Virus record (IMG/VR): IMGVR_UViG_3300036652_002828
Coordinates: 1 to 41,040 of that record
Length of the DNA: 41,040 bases
DNA from: a virus
Strand: one strand, 5' to 3'
Below the pieces are notes generated by a model, which ran no database searches, was not told the DNA's origin, and saw only the letters and a list, made by a program, of their open reading frames with translations. The stretch's first letter is position 1; every line of letters starts with the position of its first letter. Made by a program: the position numbers and the translations under genes. Shown here one piece after another: positions 14,340 through 21,045 of the stretch.

Positions 14340-14579
14340 CTATCTCTCCTTCCTATGGTTAAGGGCTTTAAGTTCAGCAATCCGCTTATTTATATATTCA
14401 TCAACTTCATTATTAAAATCGCTTACTCTGGGTATATTTTCCAGTTCTAACCTGATTTTATTAGTAGTGTAGTCATCTATAACCCTTTTAAATCCTTCTA
14501 TTTCCATCATCAAGTCAAATATTCTTTGATTGTGGTCTGTGTCTTCTGCCATAGGGTCGGACTTCACGGGCTTTTTCAT
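14340..14579 (-). CDS. Coiled-coil protein, 79 aa
   Basis: Start at ATG 14579, overlapping the stop of the preceding gene; an upstream in-frame ATG at 14594 lies inside that gene. The protein is charged and helical (RIFDLMMEIEGFKRVIDDY; EVDEYINKRIAELKALNHR). No family recognised. Confidence 0.55.
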   Translation of the reverse strand: MKKPVKSDPMAEDTDHNQRIFDLMMEIEGFKRVIDDYTTNKIRLELENIPRVSDFNNEVDEYINKRIAELKALNHRKER

Positions 14580-14734
14580 AGCTGGCCCTGACAATTAAAG
14601 CAGACAGTATGGCCGTGCTCGTCTTGCTCGGTCTCAATGCCATGCTCACCGTAAGCTATGCACTCACGAATTGCGGCCCTAAGCCAAGCAGAATCAAGCT
14701 TTTGGCTACCCATTTCAAATAGTATAGCTTGCAT
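14576..14734 (-). CDS. Unknown small protein with His/Cys C-terminus, 52 aa
   Basis: MQAILFEMGSQKLDSAWLRA followed by EHGHTVCFNCQGQL. HGHxxCxxC at the C-terminus could bind a metal. Junctions TAATG upstream and ATGA downstream tie it into the gene chain. Function unknown. Confidence 0.5.
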   Translation of the reverse strand: MQAILFEMGSQKLDSAWLRAAIRECIAYGEHGIETEQDEHGHTVCFNCQGQL

Positions 14735-14847
14735 TATTCCCCACCCCCTATTGATTTTAAGATTGCTAGGCTGGCAGCTATATCGGCTTCGGCCCGGTCT
14801 AAGGCTTCGTTGCTCATGTTGTTTAGGTATGCTAGTAAATCAATCAT
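14734..14847 (-). CDS. Helical microprotein, 37 aa
   Basis: MIDLLAYLNNMSNEALDRAE with an Ala-rich helix after it. ATGA overlap with the YopX-type gene upstream; stop in TAATG with the next gene, preceded by GGGGGTGGGGAA that may serve as its ribosome site. Unknown. Confidence 0.45.
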   Translation of the reverse strand: MIDLLAYLNNMSNEALDRAEADIAASLAILKSIGGGE

Positions 14848-15176
14848 TTCATAAGCTCCGGGTTCTCGTAGATGTTACCAAGCACTGTAAAGCGTGGGCC
14901 ACGCGCAACATTCCACCCGTTGTATTGCTTGCCAGAAGTCCATGCAACGACCTTTGGCCTAAAAGCGTTAGGTGAATGCTCTGCAAAAGCTCGTACGATA
15001 TCCCCTTCGTAGATTTCCTTACCGTTGCGGTCTTTGAGGCCGGTGTATTGCATGAATATTAAATCTCTAGCAGGAGTAGTGAAGCTCAAGGTATTATTAA
15101 ACTGGTGTACCCCAATAGGCACATTTGACCAGTTGCTAGCCTGCTTATCCCACGCCCTAAACTTAATTTCTCTCAT
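14844..15176 (-). CDS. YopX family protein, 110 aa
   Basis: A clear YopX pattern: MREIKFRAWDKQ at the start, FMQYTGLKDRNGKEIYEGDI in the middle and VLGNIYENPELM at the end. YopX proteins are widespread in phages and plasmids of many bacteria; their biochemical role is not established. Start put at ATG 15176 (TAATG overlap with the upstream gene), because the family begins at MREIKFRAW; a longer reading to 15212 adds twelve residues that belong to the neighbouring gene's frame region. Confidence 0.85.
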   Translation of the reverse strand: MREIKFRAWDKQASNWSNVPIGVHQFNNTLSFTTPARDLIFMQYTGLKDRNGKEIYEGDIVRAFAEHSPNAFRPKVVAWTSGKQYNGWNVARGPRFTVLGNIYENPELMK

Positions 15177-15481
15177 TAGTTTTGCTCCTGAGCCACACCA
15201 CAGCCGACACAAACTTCAACGGCTACCTCAGCGTCTATAGTATCTTCAAGCTCTTGGCTCCAATAAGTATTGATAGCAGTTTCAGTTTTAAACTCCTGGC
15301 AATCATGGCTATCAGTATCACCAGTAACCGGGCATTCCCAAATGCCGGCATAACGATGGCCAAACTGATATAGAGTGGCAGTATGCTGGCCCGGGTGCTC
15401 CGGGCAATCTATCTGCTTAGTGTAATGCTCGTCTTCCCATTTGTGGCGTCGGTTAGCGACAACGCGAGATTCGGTTGTCAT
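15176..15481 (-). CDS. Zinc-ribbon-containing protein, 101 aa
   Basis: Metal ligands: CPEHPGQH, ECPVTG with DSHDCQE, and VCVGCG close to the C-terminus. The middle is acidic (ELEDTIDAEVAVEV). It lies between the 117-aa gene and the YopX gene. It could be a DNA- or RNA-binding regulator, but no family is recognised. Confidence 0.6.
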   Translation of the reverse strand: MTTESRVVANRRHKWEDEHYTKQIDCPEHPGQHTATLYQFGHRYAGIWECPVTGDTDSHDCQEFKTETAINTYWSQELEDTIDAEVAVEVCVGCGVAQEQN

Positions 15482-15489
15482 TGTAACCT

Positions 15490-15843
15490 CTAGCCCTTAA
15501 CTAACTTTTTAGTGATGTACTTGCTCTTGCTCATTGAAACGCCCTTTGGCAATTTCTCGCCATGAGCCTGCATGAAGTTTAACTTGCTGGTGTCGACGAC
15601 CTGCTTGTAAAAGCGAGGTGGCAGTTGGCCGGTGACCTTCCAGTTGCGGCGCTCGGCAATGCTAAGAGTGCCCCAGTCGCCTTTGACTTGCTTTACGTTA
15701 CGCTCAAGCATTTGCTGCTCGACGATGCCCCAGGCCTCTTCTAATACATTTGAGAGAGCTTGGGCCTGTGCCACGAACTCTGCAAACTGCTTAGGCTTGC
15801 TGATGTCGAGACCCTTGGTGTTGATGGTAGTTAGTTGGTTCAT
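15490..15843 (-). CDS. First gene of the minus-strand early operon, unknown, 117 aa
   Basis: Two-part protein: a helical N-terminus (FAEFVAQAQALSNVLEEAWG) and a basic C-terminus (GDWGTLSIAERRNWKVTG; SKSKYITKKLVKG). Preceded by one of the strongest promoters in the window (15882-15910) and by the leader TAGAAAGGCG, which recurs before the gene at 29454. As the first early gene it may be abundant. Function not recognised. Confidence 0.65.
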   Translation of the reverse strand: MNQLTTINTKGLDISKPKQFAEFVAQAQALSNVLEEAWGIVEQQMLERNVKQVKGDWGTLSIAERRNWKVTGQLPPRFYKQVVDTSKLNFMQAHGEKLPKGVSMSKSKYITKKLVKG

Positions 15844-15881
15844 AGTTTTTTCGCCTTTCTATGAATTAATCTTACCCCTTC

Positions 15882-15910
15882 AATATACAGTACCTTACAT
15901 ATATTGTCAA
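15882..15910 (-). promoter_or_regulatory. Early promoter for the minus-strand operon
   Basis: Minus-strand TTGACA (15910-15905), 17-base spacer, TATATT (15887-15882). The -35 lies in GTATTGACA, shared with three other promoters at 17023, 17054 and 21699. Confidence 0.85.
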
Positions 15911-15955
15911 TACACAAAATAGATAAAGTTACGGCGAAATGTATGTAAACTAAAT

Positions 15956-16078
15956 CTACCCCTGTTGTATTAAGGTCAGGTCCTTAATAATAAGGTCTCT
16001 TATTTGTTGCTGCCGGCGTCTTTCAACCCAATTAAAGTGTTTGAGCAGCCGGTCTTCTTGCTGCTTACGAGGTTTCAT
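15956..16078 (-). CDS. Basic microprotein, 40 aa
   Basis: MKPRKQQEDRLLKHFNWVER with further Arg/Gln (RRRQQQIRDL). A promoter candidate lies upstream (TTGTAT 16134-16129, spacing 17, TATGAT 16111-16106). The ribosome site is weak. The strong Arg/Lys bias suggests nucleic-acid binding. Small size keeps confidence moderate. Confidence 0.45.
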   Translation of the reverse strand: MKPRKQQEDRLLKHFNWVERRRQQQIRDLIIKDLTLIQQG

Positions 16079-16094
16079 TGTTTTTGTCTCTGTT

Positions 16095-16162
16095 AAGGTA
16101 ATCTTATCATAGCGCGGGACTTGCAATAATACAATGGCTCATGCTACGCTCAAGGTAATCTT
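16095..16162 (-). promoter_or_regulatory. Promoter with repeated AAGATTACCTT operator candidate
   Basis: AAGGTAATCTT occurs at 16095-16105, directly after the -10 box of the 15956-16078 gene (at its expected transcription start), and again at 16152-16162, upstream of the -35. Two copies placed this way suggest a repressor or activator site. Confidence 0.4.
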
Positions 16163-16165
16163 TTT

Positions 16166-16254
16166 AGTTTTGTTACGTCTTAATAGCGAAATTAAAAAGA
16201 GGGTAAACAAAGAGAATGCCGGGTCTTTCACCCGGCCAGTTTTGCTACGTCTTA
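16166..16254. repeat. Direct repeat pair flanking a hairpin
   Basis: AGTTTTGTTACGTCTTA at 16166-16182 and AGTTTTGCTACGTCTTA at 16238-16254, 17 bases with one difference and 72 bases apart. Between them a hairpin GCCGGG/CCCGGC (16218-16223 and 16231-16236). On the minus strand it is followed by ATTCTCTTTGTTT, so it may act as a terminator. Iteron-like spacing also fits an origin. Confidence 0.5.
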
Positions 16255-16339
16255 TTTACAGAGTAGCACACTATCTTTTTGATTGCAAATACTTTTACAA
16301 TAAATCTTAGTTTTCGGTCTAATTAAAATCGAGGGGCTG

Positions 16340-16465
16340 CTACGACAGTCAGGCGAGCCCACCTGCCTAAATGGATAATGGGCGCTCTTACATTGTCGTA
16401 GACACTGGCATAACCTTGTTGTAGGAACAGAAGCAAACTGCAACCGCGTGTGGTGGTTCAACAAG
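16340..16465. other. Noncoding stretch with two stem structures
   Basis: The 480 bases between 16079 and 16559 hold no gene I can support. Element 1: CTACGACA (16340-16347) with TGTCGTAG (16394-16401), an 8-bp perfect stem, with inner GAGCCC (16355-16360) against GGGCGCTC (16380-16387, one bulge). AGGC (16351-16354) could also pair with GCCT (16365-16368). Element 2: CTTGTTG (16415-16421) with CAACAAG (16459-16465), with AACC/GGTT stacked inside. A third inverted repeat GTAAAA/TTTTAC lies at 16481-16498. Small RNAs or replication structures are possible. Confidence 0.4.
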
Positions 16466-16559
16466 TAATAAACCAGCTATTGTAAAACACTCATTTTACC
16501 TGCTACGTAGAGTAGTAGGAGAGCCCGCCCTATGGCTTAAATCTGCTAGAATATCGCTT

Positions 16560-16667
16560 ATGACTAGAAAAGAGAAGCGGGCTTATAAAAACAGAGTTAG
16601 TGAAATGCTAGCCATGATTCATACAGCTATGGTCCTAGCTGACGATAAGACCTTGCATTGTGCGTAA
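16560..16667 (+). CDS. 35-aa microprotein, probably leaderless
   Basis: MTRKEKRAYKNRVSEMLAMI then a short tail. The extended -10 TGC-TAGAAT (16547-16552) is only 7 bases before the ATG and there is no Shine-Dalgarno. The stop overlaps the GTG start of the next microgene by 8 bases. Basic N-terminus, Met-rich helix. Function unknown. Confidence 0.45.
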   Translation: MTRKEKRAYKNRVSEMLAMIHTAMVLADDKTLHCA

Positions 16668-16752
16668 CCTACTCTGCTGGGCCCGAGGCCACAAAATAAA
16701 TATCAATGGTAAGTGCCGGCGCTGCGGTTATATTACTGGTGTTTACCGGTAG
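16660..16752 (+). CDS. 30-aa zinc-finger microprotein
   Basis: MRNLLCWARGHKINING followed by KCRRCGY: C6, H11, C19 and C22 form the C-x4-H...CxxCG pattern common in tiny phage proteins. GTG start in an 8-base overlap with the upstream gene. Its end overlaps the convergent gene at 16733 by 20 bases. The ligand pattern is strong evidence that this tiny ORF is real. Confidence 0.55.
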   Translation: MRNLLCWARGHKININGKCRRCGYITGVYR

Positions 16753-16993
16753 CAATAAGTCCGATAGATTCTTCAAACTTGCGGCGTTTCTGCTCTGCAA
16801 CTAGGTTGTGGCGTATGGCCCGGTAATCGGTGCCATGCAGTGCATCAAAGACAAGCATACGGGTTTCGAGCTTGATAGTCTCTACTGCCCTACCAATGCC
16901 GGCAACGACTACATTAGGGGCCTCTGGCTCGCCATTGAAGACGAACTCAGTGCCTACTTCATATTCTGTTGGGGTTTGTATTTTTTCGTTCAT
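16733..16993 (-). CDS. YEVG-motif protein 1, 86 aa, leaderless
   Basis: Contains TEYEVGTEFVFNGEPEAPN near the N-terminus, then VVVAGIGRAVETIKLETRML. The motif YEVGT(E/Q)FVFN recurs in the gene at 21472-21663, so the two are related. The -10 box TACTAT (17005-17000) is 6 bases from the ATG and no ribosome site is present, so translation probably starts on a leaderless mRNA. It is divergent from the main early operon at 17.1 kb, the place expected of a regulator. Function unknown. Confidence 0.6.
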   Translation of the reverse strand: MNEKIQTPTEYEVGTEFVFNGEPEAPNVVVAGIGRAVETIKLETRMLVFDALHGTDYRAIRHNLVAEQKRRKFEESIGLIATGKHQ

Positions 16994-16999
16994 GGTTAT

Positions 17000-17028
17000 A
17001 TAGTAGCAAATTTTATTAAATATGTCAA
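17000..17028 (-). promoter_or_regulatory. Early promoter of the YEVG-motif gene 1
   Basis: Minus-strand TTGACA (17028-17023), 17-base spacer, TACTAT (17005-17000). Predicted start falls at or within a base of the ATG. Confidence 0.8.
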
Positions 17029-17053
17029 TACCTAAGTTTTCTTATTTTATGTA

Positions 17054-17082
17054 TTGACAATATGCATTAAGTTACTTATATT
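17054..17082 (+). promoter_or_regulatory. Main plus-strand early promoter
   Basis: TTGACA (17054-17059), 17-base spacer, TATATT (17077-17082). Divergent from the promoter at 17000-17028; the two copies of GTATTGACA form an inverted pair 19 bases apart. Confidence 0.88.
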
Positions 17083-17116
17083 GGTAAGCACTAACTAATA
17101 AATGAGGGTAAAACTT

Positions 17117-17173
17117 ATGCAAAAAAAGTTTAACAAACGACCTTGGTACCTAGAGTACATCAACCATGTCTAA
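17117..17173 (+). CDS. 18-aa leader microprotein
   Basis: MQKKFNKRPWYLEYINHV, with a proper ribosome site (ATGAGGGTAAAACTT) and a strong promoter 35 bases upstream. The stop overlaps the next ATG by 8 bases (ATGTCTAA). It may be a real microprotein or a translational lead-in for the operon. Confidence 0.45.
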   Translation: MQKKFNKRPWYLEYINHV

Positions 17174-17285
17174 TATGGTTGTCTGGTACGCTCCACAAAT
17201 CTTTGAACTGGCAGCGGCCATGCTGCTGACACTTTCAGTTTTGAAGAGTGTGCGTTATATTGTAGGCAAGCACAGAACAATATAG
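17166..17285 (+). CDS. 39-aa membrane microprotein
   Basis: Single hydrophobic helix (IFELAAAMLLTLSVLKSVRY) with a basic C-terminal end (GKHRTI). Overlaps the 18-aa gene by 8 bases, with the next ATG 2 bases after its stop. The glycosyltransferase two genes on lacks the N-terminal membrane helices of its family, so this small protein could be a membrane partner, which is speculation from position. Confidence 0.5.
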   Translation: MSNMVVWYAPQIFELAAAMLLTLSVLKSVRYIVGKHRTI

Positions 17286-17287
17286 CC

Positions 17288-17500
17288 ATGACGGATTCAA
17301 AAAACCTCTGCCCCATAAGCGATACCGGTAACCACCGTTACTTCATCTTTAAGGCGGTAGAGGTTTTTGAGCCCTTACAGGTTAGTTTGGCTGCTGATGG
17401 CCCTGCTGACCTAAAGCACACCTTTTATGAAAAAGTAGAGTATGCCCTACTCGGCTGCAATTGTGGCTCGGTTATTAAACAAAAGGTCAAAGCAGCATGA
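17288..17500 (+). CDS. Unknown protein with Cys-rich C-terminus, 70 aa
   Basis: NHRYFIFKAVEVFEPLQVSL and LLGCNCGSVIKQKVKAA. One CxC plus an N-terminal Cys (NLCPISDTGNH) could bind zinc. ATGA overlap with the glycosyltransferase start. Function unknown. Confidence 0.6.
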   Translation: MTDSKNLCPISDTGNHRYFIFKAVEVFEPLQVSLAADGPADLKHTFYEKVEYALLGCNCGSVIKQKVKAA

Positions 17501-18669
17501 CTGAGCTCTTGTCTGCTTATGGCGGCGTAGCTTTATCTCGAATAGGTTTACAAATTGTCACTTCTGGTCTTGAGCGTAAAAAGACTATAAAGCCGGTCCC
17601 CTACCCGACGGCAACTCTCATCGTGCCAACTTATAACGAACCGATAGATATATTCATAAAAGCGCTGGCTGGATTCAAACGGCTGGATTATGACGATTTG
17701 CAAGTTATTATAGTCGACGATGGCAGCCCTAATGCATCCGCTATTAGGCGGGCTACCCAATTGGCTGGGTTCGATTACATTTATCAAGAGAATGCCGGCA
17801 AGCGCGACGCTATCTATACCGGTATTAAACACGCCAAACCCGAGAGCAAGATTATATTTTTAAGCGATAGCGATACTGTCTGGCAGAAAGACGCTGCCAA
17901 GCGTTTAGCCGACACCCTTTATGCAGATAAACAAACCGGCGCCGTTACTGGCGAGGTGTCGGTATTAAACTATAACGATAACCTTATGACGAGAATAATT
18001 AATATGCGCTATCATATGGCTTTTGCTTATGAGAGGGCCAGCCAGTCTTATTTCAAAACAGTGACTTGCATATCCGGGCCGCTTGGCGCCTACCGTCGAG
18101 AAATCATCGAGAGCATTAAAGACGACCTCGTTACCCAAACCTTCTTGGGCAAGAAATGCAATTATGGCGATGACCGTCACCTAACGAACTTGGTGCTAAT
18201 CGCCGGCTATAAGGTACGTTATGCTGCTAAAGCCAAATGCTACACTCAGGCCCCGGTGCATTTACTGGGTCTTTTAAGGCAGCAGTCACGTTGGGGTAAG
18301 TCGTATTGGCGCGAGATATTTTGGCAGGTCCGAGCCTTGCGTAAGCACGGTCTATATCTGACCTATGATTTTTTGGTAACCTCGATGCTTCCCTTTCTGC
18401 TTATTGGTTCAACGATATACCACATATTCTTGGCATTTACCGGACAGCCACACCAGCTTATAGCCCTGTTTGCTATGATTACATTTATGAGCACGGTTAG
18501 AATAATTGACCCAATGTTACGCCAACGTGACCCTTGGTATTTAGCTTTTCTGCTATATGCACTGCTATACTTCTTGGTATTGCTACCGGTTAAATTAGTC
18601 GCCCTGTTTACATTAACAAGCGGTCAATGGGGCACCCGCAATAAATTAGCAAGTGCAGAATTAGCATGA
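17497..18669 (+). CDS. Membrane glycosyltransferase family 2, hyaluronan-synthase-like, 390 aa
   Basis: Motifs of processive GT2 enzymes in order: VPTYNE (43-48), VDDGS (73-77), SDSDT (123-127, the metal-binding DxD), GPLGAYRR (194-201), GDDRHLT (224-230) and QQSRWGKSYWRE (262-273), with C-terminal membrane helices (about 290-318, 320-336, 345-375) and the terminal WGTR. This order, especially GPLxxYRR, GDDRHLTN and Q(Q/x)xRWxKSYxRE, is that of class I hyaluronan synthases and NodC/chitin synthases. HasA is about 419 aa; this one lacks the N-terminal helices. Substrate cannot be told from sequence. It would make or modify a cell-surface polysaccharide from UDP-sugars at the host membrane, for example to block superinfection. 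Confidence 0.88.
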   Translation: MTELLSAYGGVALSRIGLQIVTSGLERKKTIKPVPYPTATLIVPTYNEPIDIFIKALAGFKRLDYDDLQVIIVDDGSPNASAIRRATQLAGFDYIYQENAGKRDAIYTGIKHAKPESKIIFLSDSDTVWQKDAAKRLADTLYADKQTGAVTGEVSVLNYNDNLMTRIINMRYHMAFAYERASQSYFKTVTCISGPLGAYRREIIESIKDDLVTQTFLGKKCNYGDDRHLTNLVLIAGYKVRYAAKAKCYTQAPVHLLGLLRQQSRWGKSYWREIFWQVRALRKHGLYLTYDFLVTSMLPFLLIGSTIYHIFLAFTGQPHQLIALFAMITFMSTVRIIDPMLRQRDPWYLAFLLYALLYFLVLLPVKLVALFTLTSGQWGTRNKLASAELA

Positions 18670-19088
18670 AAGTTACCAAAGACCAAATAAAAAGCGGCGA
18701 TTGGCAGACTCTATTTACACGGGACCCGGCCACATTCTTTGAATCAGTACTTATCAATATCCTTTGGGACAAATCCGGCGCCGGTAAAATTGACCATGAA
18801 CTTATAAACCGTCAGCGTTTCATATTCGAGCGCTGGCATAAATATTTTGAAGCTAACCTACGTGCTGACATTGAAAAAGAGCTAGGCCTGATTAAATCCA
18901 AGGCTACTGCCGATTACCAAAATGGCCATATTGCCGGCCAAATTCATGCACTGACTAACCTGCCCATTAAAGCCGGCGCCCTTGGTAAGAGCGTCGACTT
19001 GAAGGCGGTTACCGAGCTATTACGTCAACTTAAGGCCGAAGAGCCCATAGGAGTTACGACAGATGAGCACCGAGTCGCAACAGCCTAG
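18666..19088 (+). CDS. Unknown early protein, 140 aa
   Basis: Starts in an ATGA overlap with the glycosyltransferase. Mostly helical, with FERWHKYFEANLRADIEKEL and a C-terminal AVTELLRQLKAEE. No catalytic motif seen. Tight coupling suggests joint early expression. Function unknown. Confidence 0.6.
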   Translation: MKVTKDQIKSGDWQTLFTRDPATFFESVLINILWDKSGAGKIDHELINRQRFIFERWHKYFEANLRADIEKELGLIKSKATADYQNGHIAGQIHALTNLPIKAGALGKSVDLKAVTELLRQLKAEEPIGVTTDEHRVATA

Positions 19089-19263
19089 CTGGCTACTGCA
19101 AATAATTAATCGTGTTGGGTACGGTGCTAATGGTGAAGCGCCTACACTCGCTGACGATACTGCTAAAGAACAAATTACTGCCAAGTTATTAAATTTAATT
19201 GAGCAAGCCAAAGACAAGTCATTGCCTCTTACTTGGCTCACGGGGGAAATTAAAAAGCTATGA
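19063..19263 (+). CDS. Unknown small protein, 66 aa
   Basis: Begins 26 bases inside the end of the preceding gene after the ribosome site ATAGGAGTTACG. Sequence PSWLLQIINRVGYGANGEAP then a helix (AKEQITAKLLNLIEQAKDK). Stop overlaps the next start. No family recognised. Confidence 0.6.
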   Translation: MSTESQQPSWLLQIINRVGYGANGEAPTLADDTAKEQITAKLLNLIEQAKDKSLPLTWLTGEIKKL

Positions 19264-19580
19264 TTATCAACAAACCACATCTATGCACCAAGCTAGATAT
19301 TTGGGCCCCGCGCTACAGCGACGCCTACACTGCCACTGATGAGCGTGTTGCCCTGCTGGCACAATACAAGGTTATGCAATCGAGCCCGGTCATTCTGGTC
19401 GACTTTAGTAAAGCCAAGCACTTAAAGGGCCAACGATTTTGTATTACCCGCGAAGCAGCCATGCGATACCCACTCGACAGCAATGGCAAAATTCCCTGCT
19501 ATGCTATACCTATGAGTGCATTCGAGGGTTGGGAAACTGGGGCAGAGGTTCACGCCTTGGCAATGGCGGCGTTTGAATGA
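19260..19580 (+). CDS. Unknown early protein, 106 aa
   Basis: MIINKPHLCTKLDIWAPRYS, with a compact alpha/beta-looking core (SSPVILVDFSKAKHLKGQRF; CYAIPMSAFEGWE). ATGA overlaps at both ends. It resembles no family I know well. Soluble, no signal sequence. Confidence 0.6.
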   Translation: MIINKPHLCTKLDIWAPRYSDAYTATDERVALLAQYKVMQSSPVILVDFSKAKHLKGQRFCITREAAMRYPLDSNGKIPCYAIPMSAFEGWETGAEVHALAMAAFE

Positions 19581-19828
19581 CATACAAAGATAATGAAATA
19601 CTGGCCAGAGTTTGGCAATCTAGCAGTGATTTATATACCTTAAAACGTAATGGTGAACTCAACGAAAGCCTTGATATTGTTATCGATAATCATGACCAAA
19701 CAATCGTGTGGTATGAAGTTGAGGGCATGGAACATCTTAATTGCTCGCGGGGCTACTTTACAGAAATTCCTACCATTGAAGAAGCAAAATTACGCATTGA
19801 TGCTTATGATAGAGAAAATAAAGAATGA
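19577..19828 (+). CDS. Unknown acidic protein, 83 aa
   Basis: Compact beta-type sequence with RVWQSSSDLYTLKRNGELNE and DQTIVWYEVEGMEHLN, C-terminal helix. ATGA junctions on both sides. Function unknown. Confidence 0.6.
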   Translation: MTYKDNEILARVWQSSSDLYTLKRNGELNESLDIVIDNHDQTIVWYEVEGMEHLNCSRGYFTEIPTIEEAKLRIDAYDRENKE

Positions 19829-20019
19829 CAGAAAACGCCACCCCACCACCAGTAGCCCAAGAAGACAACCTAGCCCAAGACTTACTTAACATGCTAAGTA
19901 AAGCGGGTCTACCTCAGGAGCAACAACAAAAATTGCTTGATGAGCTGGTGCCTTACCTTGTTAACCGAGACCATAAAATATTGATGCATGGCATTGACAC
20001 CGGGCGGGCCAGCGCGTGA
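19825..20019 (+). CDS. Small helical protein, 64 aa
   Basis: MTENATPPPVAQEDNLAQDL followed by a helix with LPQEQQQKLLDELVPYL and a short tail (GIDTGRASA). Stop shared with the GTG start of the next membrane microgene. Function unknown. Confidence 0.55.
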   Translation: MTENATPPPVAQEDNLAQDLLNMLSKAGLPQEQQQKLLDELVPYLVNRDHKILMHGIDTGRASA

Positions 20020-20117
20020 AAGATAAAAGCTTTATAGAAAAGGTGCTGACCGTCATTGCAGTTGAGTTTGCCATCATTCTATTTATTATTTTTATTAGCC
20101 TTGTTACCCACCCATGA
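20016..20117 (+). CDS. 33-aa membrane microprotein, GTG start
   Basis: Read from GTG at 20016: a basic start (KDKSFIEK) then one long hydrophobic helix (VLTVIAVEFAIILFIIFISL). GTGA overlap with the upstream stop and ATGA overlap with RusA; the perfect fit between two genes supports it. Confidence 0.55.
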   Translation: MKDKSFIEKVLTVIAVEFAIILFIIFISLVTHP

Positions 20118-20461
20118 AACTCGATATAACCCCGATTGGCAAGCCACGTATGACCCAGCGAGACCGCTGGAAGGGCCGCCCAGCCGTGCTCAAATACCAT
20201 ACCTACTGTGACGAGCTTAACTATGCCCTGCCCGGCTACGAACTTGGTATGGCATTGCATTTAGTATTCTATCTGCCTATGCCGCCGAGTTGGTCTAAAA
20301 AGAAGCGGGCCGAAATGAATGGCACCTACCATGACCAAAAGCCCGATATAGATAACTTAGCCAAAGGCTTTATGGACGCTTTTAAGAGTGAAGATAAGCA
20401 TGTGGCTGTGCTACAATGTGAGAAATATTGGGCTGACAAGGGAGCCCTCGAAATATTATGA
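20114..20461 (+). CDS. rusA: RusA-like Holliday junction resolvase, 115 aa
   Basis: The RusA signature KPDIDNLAKGFMDAF (residues 76-90) carries the catalytic aspartates D78 and D80 and the conserved Asn and Lys; PIGKPRMTQRDRWKGRPA near the N-terminus is the usual first strand. Length is normal (E. coli RusA 120 aa). RusA cuts four-way junctions in recombination or when resolving branched DNA before packaging. It sits among membrane microgenes in the early operon, with the nuclease and SSB-like genes 2 kb downstream. Confidence 0.9.
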   Translation: MKLDITPIGKPRMTQRDRWKGRPAVLKYHTYCDELNYALPGYELGMALHLVFYLPMPPSWSKKKRAEMNGTYHDQKPDIDNLAKGFMDAFKSEDKHVAVLQCEKYWADKGALEIL

Positions 20462-20661
20462 AATTCTTATCTAAGAAAAACCCAGTTGCCTACCTGGCTG
20501 AAACCACCCAATATATTGATGACTTGCAGCGCATTACTCTGCTTCGTGATAAATGCCAAGACCCAGAAGAAAAAGCTAGTTACGATAATCTAATTGACGT
20601 TATGCAAGAAGTGTTAGTATTTATGAATTCAATCAGCAAACGCGATAAAGCCCGATTATGA
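20458..20661 (+). CDS. Unknown helical protein, 67 aa
   Basis: ATGA overlap with RusA. Charged helices (QYIDDLQRITLLRDKCQDPE; LIDVMQEVLVFMNSISK). Function unknown; possibly a small helper in the recombination module by position. Confidence 0.55.
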   Translation: MKFLSKKNPVAYLAETTQYIDDLQRITLLRDKCQDPEEKASYDNLIDVMQEVLVFMNSISKRDKARL

Positions 20662-20822
20662 GAATTTTGCTTACGCTAGTCATAGTTATCGTAGCTTTTC
20701 TGGCCGGCTACCATATTGGTTACCAGCATGCCTACAAACCGCTTAATGATAAACTGCAGAACATTCAGGCCGAAGACTGGCAGTTTTGGAATAAGCTACC
20801 GGCCAACCAAAAGGCAAAATAA
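20658..20822 (+). CDS. Membrane microprotein, 54 aa
   Basis: N-terminal signal-anchor helix (RILLTLVIVIVAFLAGYHIG) and a Trp/Gln-rich outside tail (AEDWQFWNKLPANQKAK). ATGA overlap upstream and TAATG downstream. Function unknown. Confidence 0.55.
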   Translation: MRILLTLVIVIVAFLAGYHIGYQHAYKPLNDKLQNIQAEDWQFWNKLPANQKAK

Positions 20823-20974
20823 TGTACGCGGCGTTGCTGCCTCGAACGCTCAATGGTTTTATAGTTATTGTAATAATTCTATGTGCCATTGGTTGGGCCG
20901 GCGCCCACTATTATGACTACTACCAATCCCGACAAGTACGCCGGGCCTTTCGCCGCGACAAGCGTGAGCGTTAA
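20822..20974 (+). CDS. Membrane microprotein with basic tail, 50 aa
   Basis: One transmembrane helix (GFIVIVIILCAIGWAGAHYY) and a strongly basic tail (SRQVRRAFRRDKRER). TAATG overlap with the upstream gene. Last gene of the 17.1-21.0 kb operon. Confidence 0.5.
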   Translation: MYAALLPRTLNGFIVIVIILCAIGWAGAHYYDYYQSRQVRRAFRRDKRER

Positions 20975-21045
20975 CCCACCGCTACCCACCAAATCCCACT
21001 TATGCTTATAGCTACCCTACCCGGCAGGCAGGTCGTTATATTTTG

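Noticed and set aside
16340-16401. Twister-type ribozyme
   Set aside because: Stem, internal loop and loop-loop contact look similar at first sight, but the conserved twister bases are missing.
16415-16465. tRNA-like look: acceptor-type stem with GGTTCAA inside
   Set aside because: The 51 bases cannot form D, anticodon and T arms in tRNA spacing and there is no CCA-type end. Treated as an unspecified stem.
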